A DNA stretch of 64,000 nucleotides, taken from assembly GCA_910587505.1 (NCBI GenBank), contig CAJULD010000012.1, positions 1 through 64,000 of the forward strand. The letters run 5' to 3'. Position 1 is the first letter of the stretch; each line of letters opens with the position of its first letter. Under the pieces are notes generated by a model. The model was given only the letters and a program-made list of their open reading frames with translations, was not told the DNA's origin and made no database searches. Source of the DNA: an uncultured Oscillospiraceae bacterium (GTDB lineage Bacteria; Bacillota; Clostridia; Oscillospirales; Oscillospiraceae). This document shows positions 37,936 to 46,881 of the stretch, in pieces. Position numbers and translations under genes: made by a program.

Positions 37936-38284
37936 CTGTTGCTGTTCCTCGAGTATTCTGAAAAGGACGGCCCGAAGCATTCAAAAGGCTCCTGCGGGGA
38001 AACGATGGAACCCTCTCAAAAGATCTTTTTGATTCCTCTTCCGGGCAGTGCCCACAAAGTGGGCACTGGCAGCCAGGCCGCCAGGGGCGGCGGGTGATTT
38101 CAGGAGAAAATGTATGCCTCCCGGAATTCGGGGATATGATCCTGGGCTTCCTTTTCAGTATGGACAGGAAATATCTGTTCTATACGGCTTCTGGAAAAAA
38201 TTTACCGGGTGGCCACGGCGTGCCGCACCGCAGTCACCCGGCTGTATATAATGGTAGTAGACCACAGGACAGGGGGGAAGGACG

Positions 38285-38428
38285 ATGCGAAACTGCCGTT
38301 GGCTGGGAACATGTGCGGCGACCATGGGGCTTGGTATCCTGATCGCGGTCATTTTTCCAACAGGCTTCCTCCTGTTTCTTGTGGCATTTCTGCTGATCGC
38401 GTGCGGCCTTGGCTGCATGCGGAAGTGA
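38285..38428 (+). CDS. small membrane protein upstream of spoVM
   Basis: A 47-residue protein consisting of a basic N-terminus (MRNCRWLGTCA) and a hydrophobic stretch covering two short spans (GILIAVIFPTGFLLFLVAFL), ending CMRK. GGGGGGAAGG precedes the ATG. Such tiny proteins are common in sporulating Clostridia. Placed 15 bases before spoVM, it is likely co-expressed. Confidence 0.6.
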   Translation: MRNCRWLGTCAATMGLGILIAVIFPTGFLLFLVAFLLIACGLGCMRK

Positions 38429-38443
38429 GGAAAGGAGGCCGCC

Positions 38444-38518
38444 ATGAAAATTGTTGTCGTGAAGTCCCCGAAGTTTTTGAACGGCATCTTGAAAAGAATC
38501 TTCAAAATGAAGGACTAA
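38444..38518 (+). CDS. spoVM: stage V sporulation protein SpoVM
   Basis: A 24-residue peptide, MKIVVVKSPKFLNGILKRIF followed by KMKD, with AAAGGAGG 5-6 bases upstream. It matches SpoVM: the MKxYxIKxPKFLxGIxR pattern, an amphipathic helix interrupted by Pro at position 9. SpoVM recognises the positive curvature of the forespore membrane and anchors SpoIVA to start coat assembly. It is too short for routine gene callers. The next gene is a sipL-like coat gene, a fitting neighbour because SipL binds SpoIVA. Confidence 0.88.
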   Translation: MKIVVVKSPKFLNGILKRIFKMKD

Positions 38519-38724
38519 CCTCCCATAAAAAGGCATGGACGCTTTTTTAAAAGTATAAAAAGCAACTTTAAGAACGCTTTCTGAACTGTTGGCATTTCAG
38601 GCTTTCCGCACGGTGACGGTATCGCGTTTCTGTTTGAGAAATGGGATCCAGAGTTCTAAAACCGGACGTCCGGCGCATAAACTGGAGCAGTAAGGCCGCC
38701 ATACGCCAAAGGAGGACGCCCAAT
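38519..38724 (+). promoter_or_regulatory. gene-free stretch before sipL-like
   Basis: It contains AAAAAGGC-ATGGAC-GCTTTTTT (38,527-38,549), a possible weak terminator for spoVM. No gene and no clear vegetative promoter are seen; sporulation-sigma promoters may be present but are not certain by eye. Confidence 0.4.
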
Positions 38725-40257
38725 ATGGAACTGAAATTGCAAAAAGCCGACCACGAATACTATGAAACCCTCCGCTTTGATCCCTTCCCCTGCGAGACCA
38801 TGCGGGAGAACATTGTACCGGACAGCTGCGGAGATATCGCCCGCATTGTGGACGCTGCCGGATCCGTGTGCCTCACCGGACGGGAGCTGACCGGAGACGG
38901 CCGCTTCTGTGCCAGCGGCAACGTGGAGGCGTCCGTGCTGTACATACCGGAAAAGGAGGACGGACTGCGCTCCCTCCATTTCCAGATCCCTTTCCAGTGC
39001 TACGGGGAGGGGCAGGGAGACGCCTCCTGTGAGGATCTGGACATTCGCGGGGAACTGAAAAGCATCGACGCCCGCATCCTGAATCCCCGTAAGATTCTCA
39101 CGCGGGCGAATCTGGTCCTGTATCCGTCCCTTTGCCGCCATGTATCCCTGTCTGTGTGCACCGGCGTGGCGGAGGAGGCCGGCGAAGGTATCCAGCTTCT
39201 GCGGGAGCAGCGGCAGACCCGCGTAGCGGCGGGTGTCCGGGAGAAAGAATTTACCTTCTCTGAGGAGCTCCCCCTGTCGCCGGGGCGGGGCGGAGCGGAG
39301 GAGATCCTGTCCACCCGCGTTGACATCCGGGGCGCGGACAGTAAGCTCATCGGCAATAAGCTGGTGGTCAAGGGGTTTCTGTCCGCGTCCGTGCTGTACC
39401 GGGAGACCGGCGGCAGGCTGGGGCTTTTCCAGCAGGAGCTGCCCTTTTCCCAGATTCTGGAGGGGAACGGCTTTGACGAGGACTGCGAGAGCGAAGCCGA
39501 CTACCGGCTGCTGAGTCTGGATTGCCATACGGGAAGCGAAAGCGCGCCGGACGACGCCTGCACGCTGACGCTGACCGTTTCTCTCTGTACCCGGGTGACG
39601 GTGTGGAAACAGCTGACCATCGGCTTTATCGCCGATCTGTACAGCACGGCCGGCGCGGTGGAGTGCCAGACGGAGGAGCTGGAAATCGACGAGGATAACC
39701 AGCAGAACGTCCGGCGTCAGAATGTCCGGGAGCTGCTGGAAACCGGAACGGCGGTTCGCTCCGTGATCGATACGGAAATCAGCTGCGGCAGTCCGCGCCT
39801 GGAGGGCGGAGAATGGAGCGTTCCCGTCCGGGCCCGGTGCCTGTACATGGATGAAAACGATATGCTGGGCAGTGTCCGGCGGGAATTTACCGCCGTCATT
39901 CCAGACGAGCTGGAGGGCGGCCAGCTGGATTGTCAGGCGCGGGCCTTTTGCCGCGGAGATGTCATTGCCAATATCACGCCGGAGGGCGTGGAGCTGCGCT
40001 TCCCGGTGGAGTGCGAAGTATCCACCACGCGGCGGCGGCGGTATCTGTGCGTCAGCGGGGGAGAGCGGCTGGAGGAACCGCCGCTCCATGATCCTGCCCC
40101 CTCCCTGATCCTTCGGAAAATGGGGGAAGGAGAATCCCTCTGGGCGGTGGCAAAGCAGTATCGCGCCACCAGGGAAGGAATCCTGTCAGTCAATGAGCTG
40201 GCGGACGAAAGCCAGATCACCCCGGAACGGCTGCTGCTGATTCCAAGAGCCCGCTGA
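38725..40257 (+). CDS. SipL-like spore coat protein (SPOCS/DUF3794 + LysM)
   Basis: A 510-residue protein with three DUF3794/SPOCS-type repeats (for example ENIVPDSCGDIARIVDAAGS near 26-45 and a second copy near residues 180-290) and a C-terminal LysM domain (GEGESLWAVAKQYRATREGI, ITPERLLLIPRA). In C. difficile the SipL protein of this architecture binds SpoIVA and holds the coat on the forespore. It starts after AAAGGAGG. It ends at a bidirectional terminator facing pfp. Confidence 0.85.
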   Translation: MELKLQKADHEYYETLRFDPFPCETMRENIVPDSCGDIARIVDAAGSVCLTGRELTGDGRFCASGNVEASVLYIPEKEDGLRSLHFQIPFQCYGEGQGDASCEDLDIRGELKSIDARILNPRKILTRANLVLYPSLCRHVSLSVCTGVAEEAGEGIQLLREQRQTRVAAGVREKEFTFSEELPLSPGRGGAEEILSTRVDIRGADSKLIGNKLVVKGFLSASVLYRETGGRLGLFQQELPFSQILEGNGFDEDCESEADYRLLSLDCHTGSESAPDDACTLTLTVSLCTRVTVWKQLTIGFIADLYSTAGAVECQTEELEIDEDNQQNVRRQNVRELLETGTAVRSVIDTEISCGSPRLEGGEWSVPVRARCLYMDENDMLGSVRREFTAVIPDELEGGQLDCQARAFCRGDVIANITPEGVELRFPVECEVSTTRRRRYLCVSGGERLEEPPLHDPAPSLILRKMGEGESLWAVAKQYRATREGILSVNELADESQITPERLLLIPRAR

Positions 40258-40483
40258 GAGGCTATATCCCTTTTCCTGAAAAGACGGTGGGAACGATTTC
40301 GCAGGGTCCCCATCCCTGGGCCGTCTGCGGCGGCTTTAACGCTAAAAGCTCCGGGGAGCTTCACGGTGAGGGTATGCGAAATGAAATCTGCGCGGCCGCT
40401 CGATATGGCCGCCGCAGAATCGTCAGAACTTCAGGAATTCCACATGTACCTCGCAGGAGCTTCCGTCCACCTTTTCCAAAAGC

Positions 40484-40515
40484 AGAGCTCCCTCCGGAGA
40501 ACCGGAGGGAGCTCT
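40484..40515. terminator. bidirectional terminator sipL/pfp
   Basis: AGAGCTCCCTCCGG and CCGGAGGGAGCTCT (14-bp perfect stem, AGAA loop) between convergent genes. Confidence 0.85.
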
Positions 40516-40531
40516 ATCATCATGAATGAAA

Positions 40532-41764
40532 TTATTTTGCGATTACCTTCTTCAGCCTGGCAAAGCGGGGGAGACCGTTCTCCTTCTTCATCCTGGTCTC
40601 ACCCTGAATGAGGGGGAGGGCGTAGTCAATAAACGCCTGCTCCACGCCGTTATGAGCGGCGTTGATCCACTCGATGGGCACCTTTTTCTCCGTATTGGCC
40701 ACGTCGGTCAGATTGAACAGCCTGGTCCGGCAGACATACTTGCCGTCCTCATAGCTGCGCTCAAAGCCCACCATCTTGTCCGTGAGGCCCGCCACGGCGT
40801 TCTCCACGGCGGCCTTGCCGGCCATGAAGGACTCGTCGATATCGGTCTGGGAAGCCAGGTGCGCGCCGCAGCGCTGGAGCAGACTCAGCTCGATGCCCCG
40901 GACCTTCGCGCCGGTCTCCTTCTTGACAACCTCAGCCAGCATGGCGGCCAGACCGCCCAGCTGGGCATGACCAAAACCGTCGGTAGCGCTCGTCCTGGCC
41001 TCGGAGACAAAGGAGCCGTCGGCATAATGGATGCCCTCCGAAACGGCCACCATGCAGTTGCCCTTCTCCGCGTATACCTTCTTGACCTCGGCAATAAACC
41101 GGTCCATGTCAAAATCGGTTTCCGGGAGATAGATCAGATCCGGACCCGCGCCCATGGCGGTCGCAAGGCCGGCGGCGGCCGTCAGCCAGCCGGCGTGGCG
41201 GCCCATGATTTCAATGACGCAGATCATACCGGTGTCATAGACCCGGGCGTCATGATAAACCTCCATGCAGGAGGTGGCGATATACTTGGCGGCGGAAGCG
41301 AAGCCGGGGCAGTGGTCGGTACCGAACAGATCGTTGTCGATGGTCTTGGGCACGCCCATCACCCGGCATTCATAACCCACCTTCTGCATATACTTGCTGA
41401 TCTTATTGCAGGTATCCATGGAGTCGTTGCCGCCGTTGTAGAAGAAGTAGCGGACATCGTATTTTTTGAAGATCTCCAGAATACGCTTATAGTCGGTGTC
41501 GTCTGTGTCGGGATCGGCGATTTTATAGCGGCAGGAGCCCAGAGCGGAGGAGGGGGTGTAGAGCAGCAGCTCCAGCTCGTCCGCATCCTCTTGAGACATG
41601 TCGATCAGACGGTCGCTCAGCACGCCCTTGATGCCATGCTCCGCGCCGTATACCCTGGTGATGGCCTCGCTGTCCAGCGCGGTGCGGATGACGCCGTACG
41701 CGCTGGCGTTGATAACGGAAGTGGGGCCGCCGGACTGACCGATGATGCATGCGCCTTTAAGCAT
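40532..41764 (-). CDS. pfp: 6-phosphofructokinase, pyrophosphate-dependent type
   Basis: A 410-residue phosphofructokinase: GQSGGPTSVINASAYG (residues 9-24), YNGGNDSMDT near 97-106, VPKTIDNDLFGTDH near 126-139, IEIMGRHAGWLTA near 175. The Asp in GGNDS in place of the Gly of GGDGS, and the Lys in PKTIDND, mark enzymes that use PPi instead of ATP, making the step reversible. It acts in glycolysis and gluconeogenesis. The ATG at 41,764 is chosen over 41,815 by the usual N-terminus. It has its own promoter. Confidence 0.92.
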   Translation of the reverse strand: MLKGACIIGQSGGPTSVINASAYGVIRTALDSEAITRVYGAEHGIKGVLSDRLIDMSQEDADELELLLYTPSSALGSCRYKIADPDTDDTDYKRILEIFKKYDVRYFFYNGGNDSMDTCNKISKYMQKVGYECRVMGVPKTIDNDLFGTDHCPGFASAAKYIATSCMEVYHDARVYDTGMICVIEIMGRHAGWLTAAAGLATAMGAGPDLIYLPETDFDMDRFIAEVKKVYAEKGNCMVAVSEGIHYADGSFVSEARTSATDGFGHAQLGGLAAMLAEVVKKETGAKVRGIELSLLQRCGAHLASQTDIDESFMAGKAAVENAVAGLTDKMVGFERSYEDGKYVCRTRLFNLTDVANTEKKVPIEWINAAHNGVEQAFIDYALPLIQGETRMKKENGLPRFARLKKVIAK

Positions 41765-41837
41765 AATTGAAATCCTCCAGTTTCTGGTATACATACAAAC
41801 AAAAATTTTCCGCAAAGCTTTGCTCTGCTTTTTCTCT

Positions 41838-41866
41838 ATTATACCAAGATTTTCCGGTGTTGTAAA
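41838..41866 (-). promoter_or_regulatory. promoter for pfp
   Basis: On the minus strand, TTTACA (41,866-41,861), 17 bases, TATAAT (41,843-41,838). Confidence 0.82.
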
Positions 41867-41928
41867 CGTACTTTTTCGATAGATAGCGGCGCATCACGGT
41901 GGATGGCTTTCGTCCACCTTTACAAATT

Positions 41929-41953
41929 GGCGGGAGGCAATACGCCTCCCGCC
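41929..41953 (-). terminator. hairpin terminator
   Basis: GGCGGGAGGC and GCCTCCCGCC form a 10-bp stem followed on the minus strand by AATTTGT. It lies just after a possible broken small gene. Confidence 0.65.
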
Positions 41954-41961
41954 AGGTATTC

Positions 41962-42146
41962 TTATGCCTGCGCCTGCATGAAGTGCATCAGCATCTGCGC
42001 CGTGTGGGGCGCGGGCTGCCAGCCCCCTGAGGTCCGGGACGCCGCCGCCCTTGCCGCCACGGGGGCAGCCCCGGGAGCATACATACGGTGAGCAGCAGGG
42101 CGATTGCACGTTTCTCCCTTTGCGTTTCCTCGCTTTCAACAGTCAT
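41962..42146 (-). pseudogene. possible frameshifted small gene
   Basis: On the minus strand, GGAGAGA-ATG opens MTVESEETQREKRAIALLLT then VCMLPG; a one-base shift at CCCGGGG would continue PVAARAAASRTSGGWQPAPH and end MHFMQAQA just before a terminator. Promising pieces, but each frame alone is unconvincing. The ribosome site lies inside hairpin CTCTCCGTGG/CCACGGAGAG (42,148-42,172). Confidence 0.25.
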
Positions 42147-42172
42147 TCTCTCCGTGGAGAACCCACGGAGAG

Positions 42173-42528
42173 GGCGGGGTACCCCCGTTCGATTTTCTGA
42201 AGGCTTTCTGATACTTTTTCTTTCAGGAAAAAATATGTATACCTTATGCGTTTTGGTACAATTGTCCCCGGGAGGATCACAGCCGGTCCGGCTGCGGCGC
42301 TCCGGCGCTTCCTTTTTTCCGTGGCGCCCCACGCAGTATCACTCGCTTATTGTCTTGCACTCTCCGGCACGCAGAAAATTGGCATGGATTTGCAGCAATT
42401 CTGCATACGCGACGGTATTGACGCGGCTCCATGCCCTGTGATAAAATTTTATTGCTTTTTTTGCGCCGGTTCAGCCGGCTGCGAGGATTCGACAGCTTTT
42501 GCATGAATTATGAAAGGAGGCGGCCGTC
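42173..42528. other. gene-free stretch upstream of the two-component pair
   Basis: It contains one member of the dispersed hairpin family (TTTCTGATACTTTTTCTTTC, about 42,207-42,240) and otherwise no supported gene, promoter or RNA. Confidence 0.45.
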
Positions 42529-43263
42529 ATAAAGATTGCGCTTTGCGATGACGAATCTGTCCAGCTCTCCAGGCTAGAGGCGTCTCTGGGGGAGTATGCC
42601 TCCCTGCATCCTGACAGGGAGCTTACGGTAAGCGCTTTTTCCTCCAGCGCCGCCCTGCTGGAGCATTTGCGGGTCAGGGGCGCTTTTGATATTTATCTTC
42701 TGGACGTCATCATGCCGGGACAAAACGGCATCGAGCTGGGCGTAAGCATCCGGAAATATGACCAGGGCGGGCATATCGTCTATCTCACCGCCTCGCCGGA
42801 CTACGCCGTGGACTCCTACCGGACCAGGGCGTCGGATTATCTGCTCAAGCCGCTGGACCGGCGCAGCCTGTTCCGCTCTCTGGACGGCATCTTGGAAAAT
42901 CTGACCCGGAAACGCCAGGATTTTGTAACGATCAAGGCAAAGGATGGACTCCGGCGGCTTCCGATCCACCGCGTCATATGCGGCGAGCTGGTGAGGCGCT
43001 GCGTCCACTACCATCTCGCCGGCGGCTCGGTGATTGAGGGCATGAGCCTGCGGGGCGCTTTTCAGGACGCGGTGGAACCCCTGCTGGCGCACCGCCGGTT
43101 TGTCCTGTGCGCCACTTCTTTTTGTGTGAATCTGTCCTTTGTGGAAATGATTGATTCCTCCGGATTGCGGCTGGCGGGGGGCAGGGTGCTTCCGGTGTCG
43201 CGCGCCCTCCGGGCCGAAGTGACCAGACGGTGGCTGGATTATCATTTGGAAGGAGGGATCTGA
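42529..43263 (+). CDS. LytTR-family response regulator with an ATA start
   Basis: A 244-residue regulator. The REC domain has the acidic pair in KIALCDDES (residues 2-10), the phosphorylated Asp in IYLLDVIMPGQNG near residue 59, and Lys in YLLKPLD near 108. The C-terminal LytTR DNA-binding domain runs from FVTIKAKDGLRRLPIHRVIC to the end. A perfect AAAGGAGG lies 8 bases before ATA at 42,529; no ATG, GTG or TTG exists in frame between the upstream TGA (42,511) and the REC core. It pairs with the sensor kinase one base downstream. Confidence 0.85.
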   Translation: MKIALCDDESVQLSRLEASLGEYASLHPDRELTVSAFSSSAALLEHLRVRGAFDIYLLDVIMPGQNGIELGVSIRKYDQGGHIVYLTASPDYAVDSYRTRASDYLLKPLDRRSLFRSLDGILENLTRKRQDFVTIKAKDGLRRLPIHRVICGELVRRCVHYHLAGGSVIEGMSLRGAFQDAVEPLLAHRRFVLCATSFCVNLSFVEMIDSSGLRLAGGRVLPVSRALRAEVTRRWLDYHLEGGI

Positions 43264-43264
43264 C

Positions 43265-44545
43265 ATGTCCAGTCCCAATATCCTGGTTCAGATTTCCATT
43301 CTCTACTGCATGGTCCACATGTACATCTTCCTGTTCCTTTTCTATGAGTACCGCTGCTCCAAACGGACGTTCCGGATCAGCGCGGCAGTTGTTTTTGTTG
43401 TGATCGGCGGCATCTGCGTGTGGATCTTTTTTGCCCGGGGGATTGCCGCAATGGGTCAGTGGGGCGTGCTGGTCGGGTCGGTACCAACCCTGATTTTCTT
43501 TTTTGCCATGTCCCGGCAGCGAAACGCCCAGTTTGTTTTCATCTTCTGCTTTTCTGATACGGTGTGCATATGGATCGAACTGGCCTCGGCGCTGACTGAC
43601 TATGCGGTAAACGGAAACGGAGCTGTGACCTTTGCGCTGCGGGTGGCAGCGTTTCCCCTGATGGAATATGCGGTGTGGCGCTGGCTCCGCCGTCCCTTTC
43701 TGGAGATCAGCCGTCTGGTTCGCAAAGGGTGGCTGCTGTTTGCGGCGCTGACCGGGATCTGTTACCTTATTCTGGTGCTGCTGAGCGTATATCCCACCGC
43801 TATTTTCGACCGTCCGCAGGATATTCCGCTGGCCGTGATGGTACTGGCGCTTATCGCGCTGACTTACGGCACTATCTTTCTGGTGCTGTTCGAGCAGCTC
43901 CATGTCATGAAAGTGCAGGAGCGCCAGCGGGTGCTGGAGGCCCAGACTGCCATGATGAGCCGCCGGATGGAGGACATCCGCCGGGCGGAGGACGCCATGC
44001 GCATCGAGCGACACGATATGCGGCACCAGCTTCAGACGGTGGCCTCTCTGGCTCAAAGGGGGGATTCTGCGGCAGTGCTGGACTATGTCGGTATATTTCA
44101 GGAGAAGCTGGATTCCATCGCGCCCAAAAGGTACTGCGCCAATCCGGTCCTGGACGCGGTTCTGGCCAATGCCGCATCCCAGGCGGAACAGCTGGGCATT
44201 TCCGCGGAAATTGCCGTCGCGTTGCCGGAGGAACTGCCCGTGGATATGCTGGAGCTGTCCATTGTCTTTGCCAACGCGCTGGAAAACGCCATCCACGCGG
44301 TTTCGGCGCTGCCGGAAGAACGGCGGCGCATCTTCTGCAAAAGCGTGATCTATCCCCGGTTCATGCTGGAAATTTCCAATCCCTACGAAGGGAAGGTCGC
44401 CTTTGACCGGAAGGGATTTCCCATCACGGACAAGCCCGGACACGGAACAGGGACCCGGAGCATCGTCGCCTTTGCGGAGAAGTATCAGGCGCTTTGCCTC
44501 TTCGACACGGAAAACGGGTGGTTCAGGCTGCGGGTTGCCATATGA
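43265..44545 (+). CDS. AgrC-type sensor histidine kinase
   Basis: A 426-residue membrane kinase. The first ~200 residues hold about six hydrophobic spans (VHMYIFLFLFYEY, VVFVVIGGICVWIFF, WLLFAALTGICYLILVLLSV and others). Then a coiled dimerisation helix with the candidate phospho-His in RIERHDMRHQL near residue 250, the N box FANALENAIHA near 338 and the G box GHGTGTRSIV near 394 (GHKL ATPase). AgrC-type kinases usually sense peptides; no peptide gene is visible beside it. Confidence 0.85.
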   Translation: MSSPNILVQISILYCMVHMYIFLFLFYEYRCSKRTFRISAAVVFVVIGGICVWIFFARGIAAMGQWGVLVGSVPTLIFFFAMSRQRNAQFVFIFCFSDTVCIWIELASALTDYAVNGNGAVTFALRVAAFPLMEYAVWRWLRRPFLEISRLVRKGWLLFAALTGICYLILVLLSVYPTAIFDRPQDIPLAVMVLALIALTYGTIFLVLFEQLHVMKVQERQRVLEAQTAMMSRRMEDIRRAEDAMRIERHDMRHQLQTVASLAQRGDSAAVLDYVGIFQEKLDSIAPKRYCANPVLDAVLANAASQAEQLGISAEIAVALPEELPVDMLELSIVFANALENAIHAVSALPEERRRIFCKSVIYPRFMLEISNPYEGKVAFDRKGFPITDKPGHGTGTRSIVAFAEKYQALCLFDTENGWFRLRVAI

Positions 44546-44656
44546 GAGGGAAGAGGCGGCGTCCGGCTGCCGGAGCGGGGCAGACGATTTCTTCCGTTTC
44601 GGAAATAGTATACAAAGCCGATTTGGCGCCTGCGCCACATTTTTTCTTTTTCTCTG

Positions 44657-44684
44657 TTGCAATCTGCTGGAAATGTGGTAAAAT
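44657..44684 (+). promoter_or_regulatory. promoter for fba
   Basis: TTGCAA (44,657-44,662), 16 bases, TAAAAT (44,679-44,684), 33 bases before the start. Confidence 0.7.
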
Positions 44685-44717
44685 ATACCTAACTTCACCA
44701 TAAGGAGGACTAGCATC

Positions 44718-45683
44718 ATGCCCCTTGTTACCACTACCGAAATGTTCAGGAAGGCCTACGACGGCGGCTACGCCATCGGCGCTTTCAACGTCAACAACAT
44801 GGAGATCGTCCAGGGCATCACCGAGGCTGCCAGAGAAGTCAACGCGCCCCTGATTCTCCAGGTCTCCAAGGGCGCCCGCGCCTATGCCAACCATACCTAT
44901 CTGGTCAAGCTGGTGGAAGCCGCCATTATTGAGACCGGCCTGCCCATCTGCCTGCATCTGGACCATGGCGACAGCTTTGAGACCTGCAAGAGCTGCATCG
45001 ACGGCGGCTTTACTTCCGTTATGATCGACGCCTCCAGCAAGCCCTTTGCCGAGAACATTGAAATCACCAGGAAGGTGGTTGAGTATGCGCACGATCACGG
45101 CGTGGTGGTCGAGGCCGAGCTGGGCAGCCTGGCCGGCGTGGAGGATGAGGTGCAGGTTTCCGCGGAGGATTCCTCCTACACCCGCCCCGAGGAGGTGGAG
45201 GAGTTCGTGCAGAAGACCGGCTGCGACTCCCTGGCCATCGCCATCGGCACCTCCCATGGCGCCTATAAGTTCACCGCCGCCCAGTGTACCCGCAACGAGA
45301 AGGGCGATCTGGTTCCTCCGCCCCTGCGTTTCGACATTCTGGACGAGGTCGTCAAGCGCCTGCCCGGCTTCCCCATCGTGCTCCACGGTTCCTCCTCCGT
45401 GCCGCAGGAGTTCGTGAAGATGGTCAACGCCAACGGCGGCAAGATGCCCGACGCCGTCGGCATCCCCGAGGAGCAGCTCCGTCAGGCCGCCCGCAGCGCC
45501 GTGTGCAAGATCAACATTGACTCCGACCTGCGTCTGGCCATGACCGGCACCATCCGGCAGTTCTTCTGCGAGCATCCTGACAAGTTCGATCCCCGTGAGT
45601 ACCTCAAGCCCGCCCGCGCCGCCATCAAAGAGCTGGTCAAGCACAAGCTGATCGACGTTCTGGGCTGCGACGGAAAGGCGTAA
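44718..45683 (+). CDS. fba: class II fructose-1,6-bisphosphate aldolase
   Basis: A 321-residue zinc aldolase: IGAFNVNNMEIVQGITEAAR (residues 17-36), HLDHGDSFETC with the catalytic Asp and Zn His near 79-89, DASSKPFAENI, VEAELGSLAGVED, GTSHGAYKF with Zn His near 180, VLHGSSSVP near 220, and NIDSDLRLA. It splits FBP into DHAP and G3P. TAAGGAGG precedes the start. Codon use is very biased toward C/G-ending codons, as expected for a highly expressed gene. Confidence 0.96.
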   Translation: MPLVTTTEMFRKAYDGGYAIGAFNVNNMEIVQGITEAAREVNAPLILQVSKGARAYANHTYLVKLVEAAIIETGLPICLHLDHGDSFETCKSCIDGGFTSVMIDASSKPFAENIEITRKVVEYAHDHGVVVEAELGSLAGVEDEVQVSAEDSSYTRPEEVEEFVQKTGCDSLAIAIGTSHGAYKFTAAQCTRNEKGDLVPPPLRFDILDEVVKRLPGFPIVLHGSSSVPQEFVKMVNANGGKMPDAVGIPEEQLRQAARSAVCKINIDSDLRLAMTGTIRQFFCEHPDKFDPREYLKPARAAIKELVKHKLIDVLGCDGKA

Positions 45684-45711
45684 GGACGCCAAATCCAGCG
45701 GACAGACACGT

Positions 45712-45745
45712 TGCCCCCTTTTTCTTGAAAAAGAAAAAGGGGGCA
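45712..45745. terminator. strong bidirectional terminator
   Basis: TGCCCCCTTTTTCTT and AAGAAAAAGGGGGCA form a 15-bp perfect stem with a GAAA loop, serving fba and the facing DUF4230 gene. Confidence 0.93.
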
Positions 45746-45756
45746 TGTTCTTTCCT

Positions 45757-46410
45757 TTATTGTATGGTCAGCGTATAGGCCTCCATCTCCGGAAGCAGGC
45801 TGAGGAAAGCGGTCACGGCGGTTTGCGCTTTCTCGTCCGCGCCGGTAAACAGACCGTTGTCAATGGCACGCTGCTCCATCAGCTCTTTTTGATCTTTGGT
45901 GAATCCGGCGTAATCCTCAATGGTGATCCGGTTGAAGATGTTGTCGTTTTCGTCGAAGACCTCCAGCGTATCCTCCGGAATCTCATGGGAGAGAATTTTG
46001 CTGCCGGGCAGCGTGACGGTGATCGTTTTAATATCCTCGTTTACCTGAATTGAGACATCCGCCAGATCCACGCCGGCCTTGATAACGCCGTCATAGGAAA
46101 TGATGAAGCTCTTGGTGGTAAAGGGAACCTTCCAGCCATAAAAATCCACCTGGTTTTCAAACCGGCCCATGTTGGTGTAGTAGTAAGCCACCGTGGTCAG
46201 CTCCTGGACGGAGCGCAGCTGTTTGCCCAGCAGGTCGCTGGTAATAACGGCGGGGGCTTTCTCTTCGCTCCTGACCGCGGCGTACAGCAGCGACGCCAGC
46301 ACCGCAATGCACAGCGCCGCCAGCACGGCGGCGGCAATCAGCAGCCTGGTCTTCAGCTTCATTTTCTGAGGCGCAAGCTCCAGACCGGCCTCCAGTTCAT
46401 CCCGTTGCAT
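45757..46410 (-). CDS. DUF4230-type membrane-anchored protein
   Basis: A 217-residue protein with one N-terminal membrane span (LLIAAAVLAALCIAVLASLL, residues ~22-41) and an extracytoplasmic domain with ELTTVAYYYTNMGRFENQVD and SFIISYDGVIKAGVDLADVS, which fits DUF4230. The role is unknown. The AGGAGG-like site before 46,410 is good. Monocistronic. Confidence 0.75.
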   Translation of the reverse strand: MQRDELEAGLELAPQKMKLKTRLLIAAAVLAALCIAVLASLLYAAVRSEEKAPAVITSDLLGKQLRSVQELTTVAYYYTNMGRFENQVDFYGWKVPFTTKSFIISYDGVIKAGVDLADVSIQVNEDIKTITVTLPGSKILSHEIPEDTLEVFDENDNIFNRITIEDYAGFTKDQKELMEQRAIDNGLFTGADEKAQTAVTAFLSLLPEMEAYTLTIQ

Positions 46411-46499
46411 GGCAGGACACCTCCTTCATTTTCACTGCCTCTATCATACCGGGAAATGGCGAAAAAAGCAAGGCGCAAAAAGCAGAAAAAATCTGTTTC

Positions 46500-46745
46500 C
46501 TATCGAAGCTCCTGTTCCAGATCGTCAAAGGCCGGGTTGTCAAAAAACTCCCGCAGAGAGATGTCCAGACCGTCGCACAGCTTCTTGATGGTGGACACAG
46601 TGGCGCTGTGGTTGCGTCCGCTGACGATGTTGTTGAGGGTGGACTGGGTCACTCCGTTGAGCGTCGCCAGCCGGTTGACGGTGATTTTCCGCTGGGCACA
46701 GAGCTCCAGAATCCTGGTTCGCACTGCCGTTGCCGTATCTGTCAT
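46500..46745 (-). CDS. XRE-family HTH regulator
   Basis: An 81-residue single-domain HTH protein (RTRILELCAQRKITVNRLAT; NGVTQSTLNNIVSGRNHSAT; LCDGLDISLREFFDNP). ATG 46,745 is taken; a TTG at 46,766 would add 7 residues. The ACTC-N4-GAG sites next to its start suggest autoregulation. Confidence 0.85.
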   Translation of the reverse strand: MTDTATAVRTRILELCAQRKITVNRLATLNGVTQSTLNNIVSGRNHSATVSTIKKLCDGLDISLREFFDNPAFDDLEQELR

Positions 46746-46760
46746 AAGGGCCACATCCTG

Positions 46761-46848
46761 ACTCAAAAGAGATAATCTGAGTGTACCCGTTTTCTTAAAG
46801 AAATCTTAACTCTTTTGAGTTGACTTGTGAAGGTTGTTCTGGTATAAT
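46761..46848 (+). promoter_or_regulatory. promoter with paired operators
   Basis: ACTCAAAAGAG (46,761-46,771) and CTCTTTTGAGT (46,810-46,820) are perfect inverted copies 38 bases apart; the second touches the -35 of promoter TTGACT-17-TATAAT (46,820-46,848). Likely bound by the XRE protein beside it. Confidence 0.6.
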
Positions 46849-46881
46849 CTTGCGGTGTTGAAGGGAGCATTTAAATTTGTC

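Noticed and set aside
40526..41770. Long + strand frames opposite pfp, proS (50,067-51,377) and the transporter genes (59,204-63,560)
   Set aside because: The minus-strand genes carry clear enzyme and transporter motifs; the + frames mirror codon bias only.
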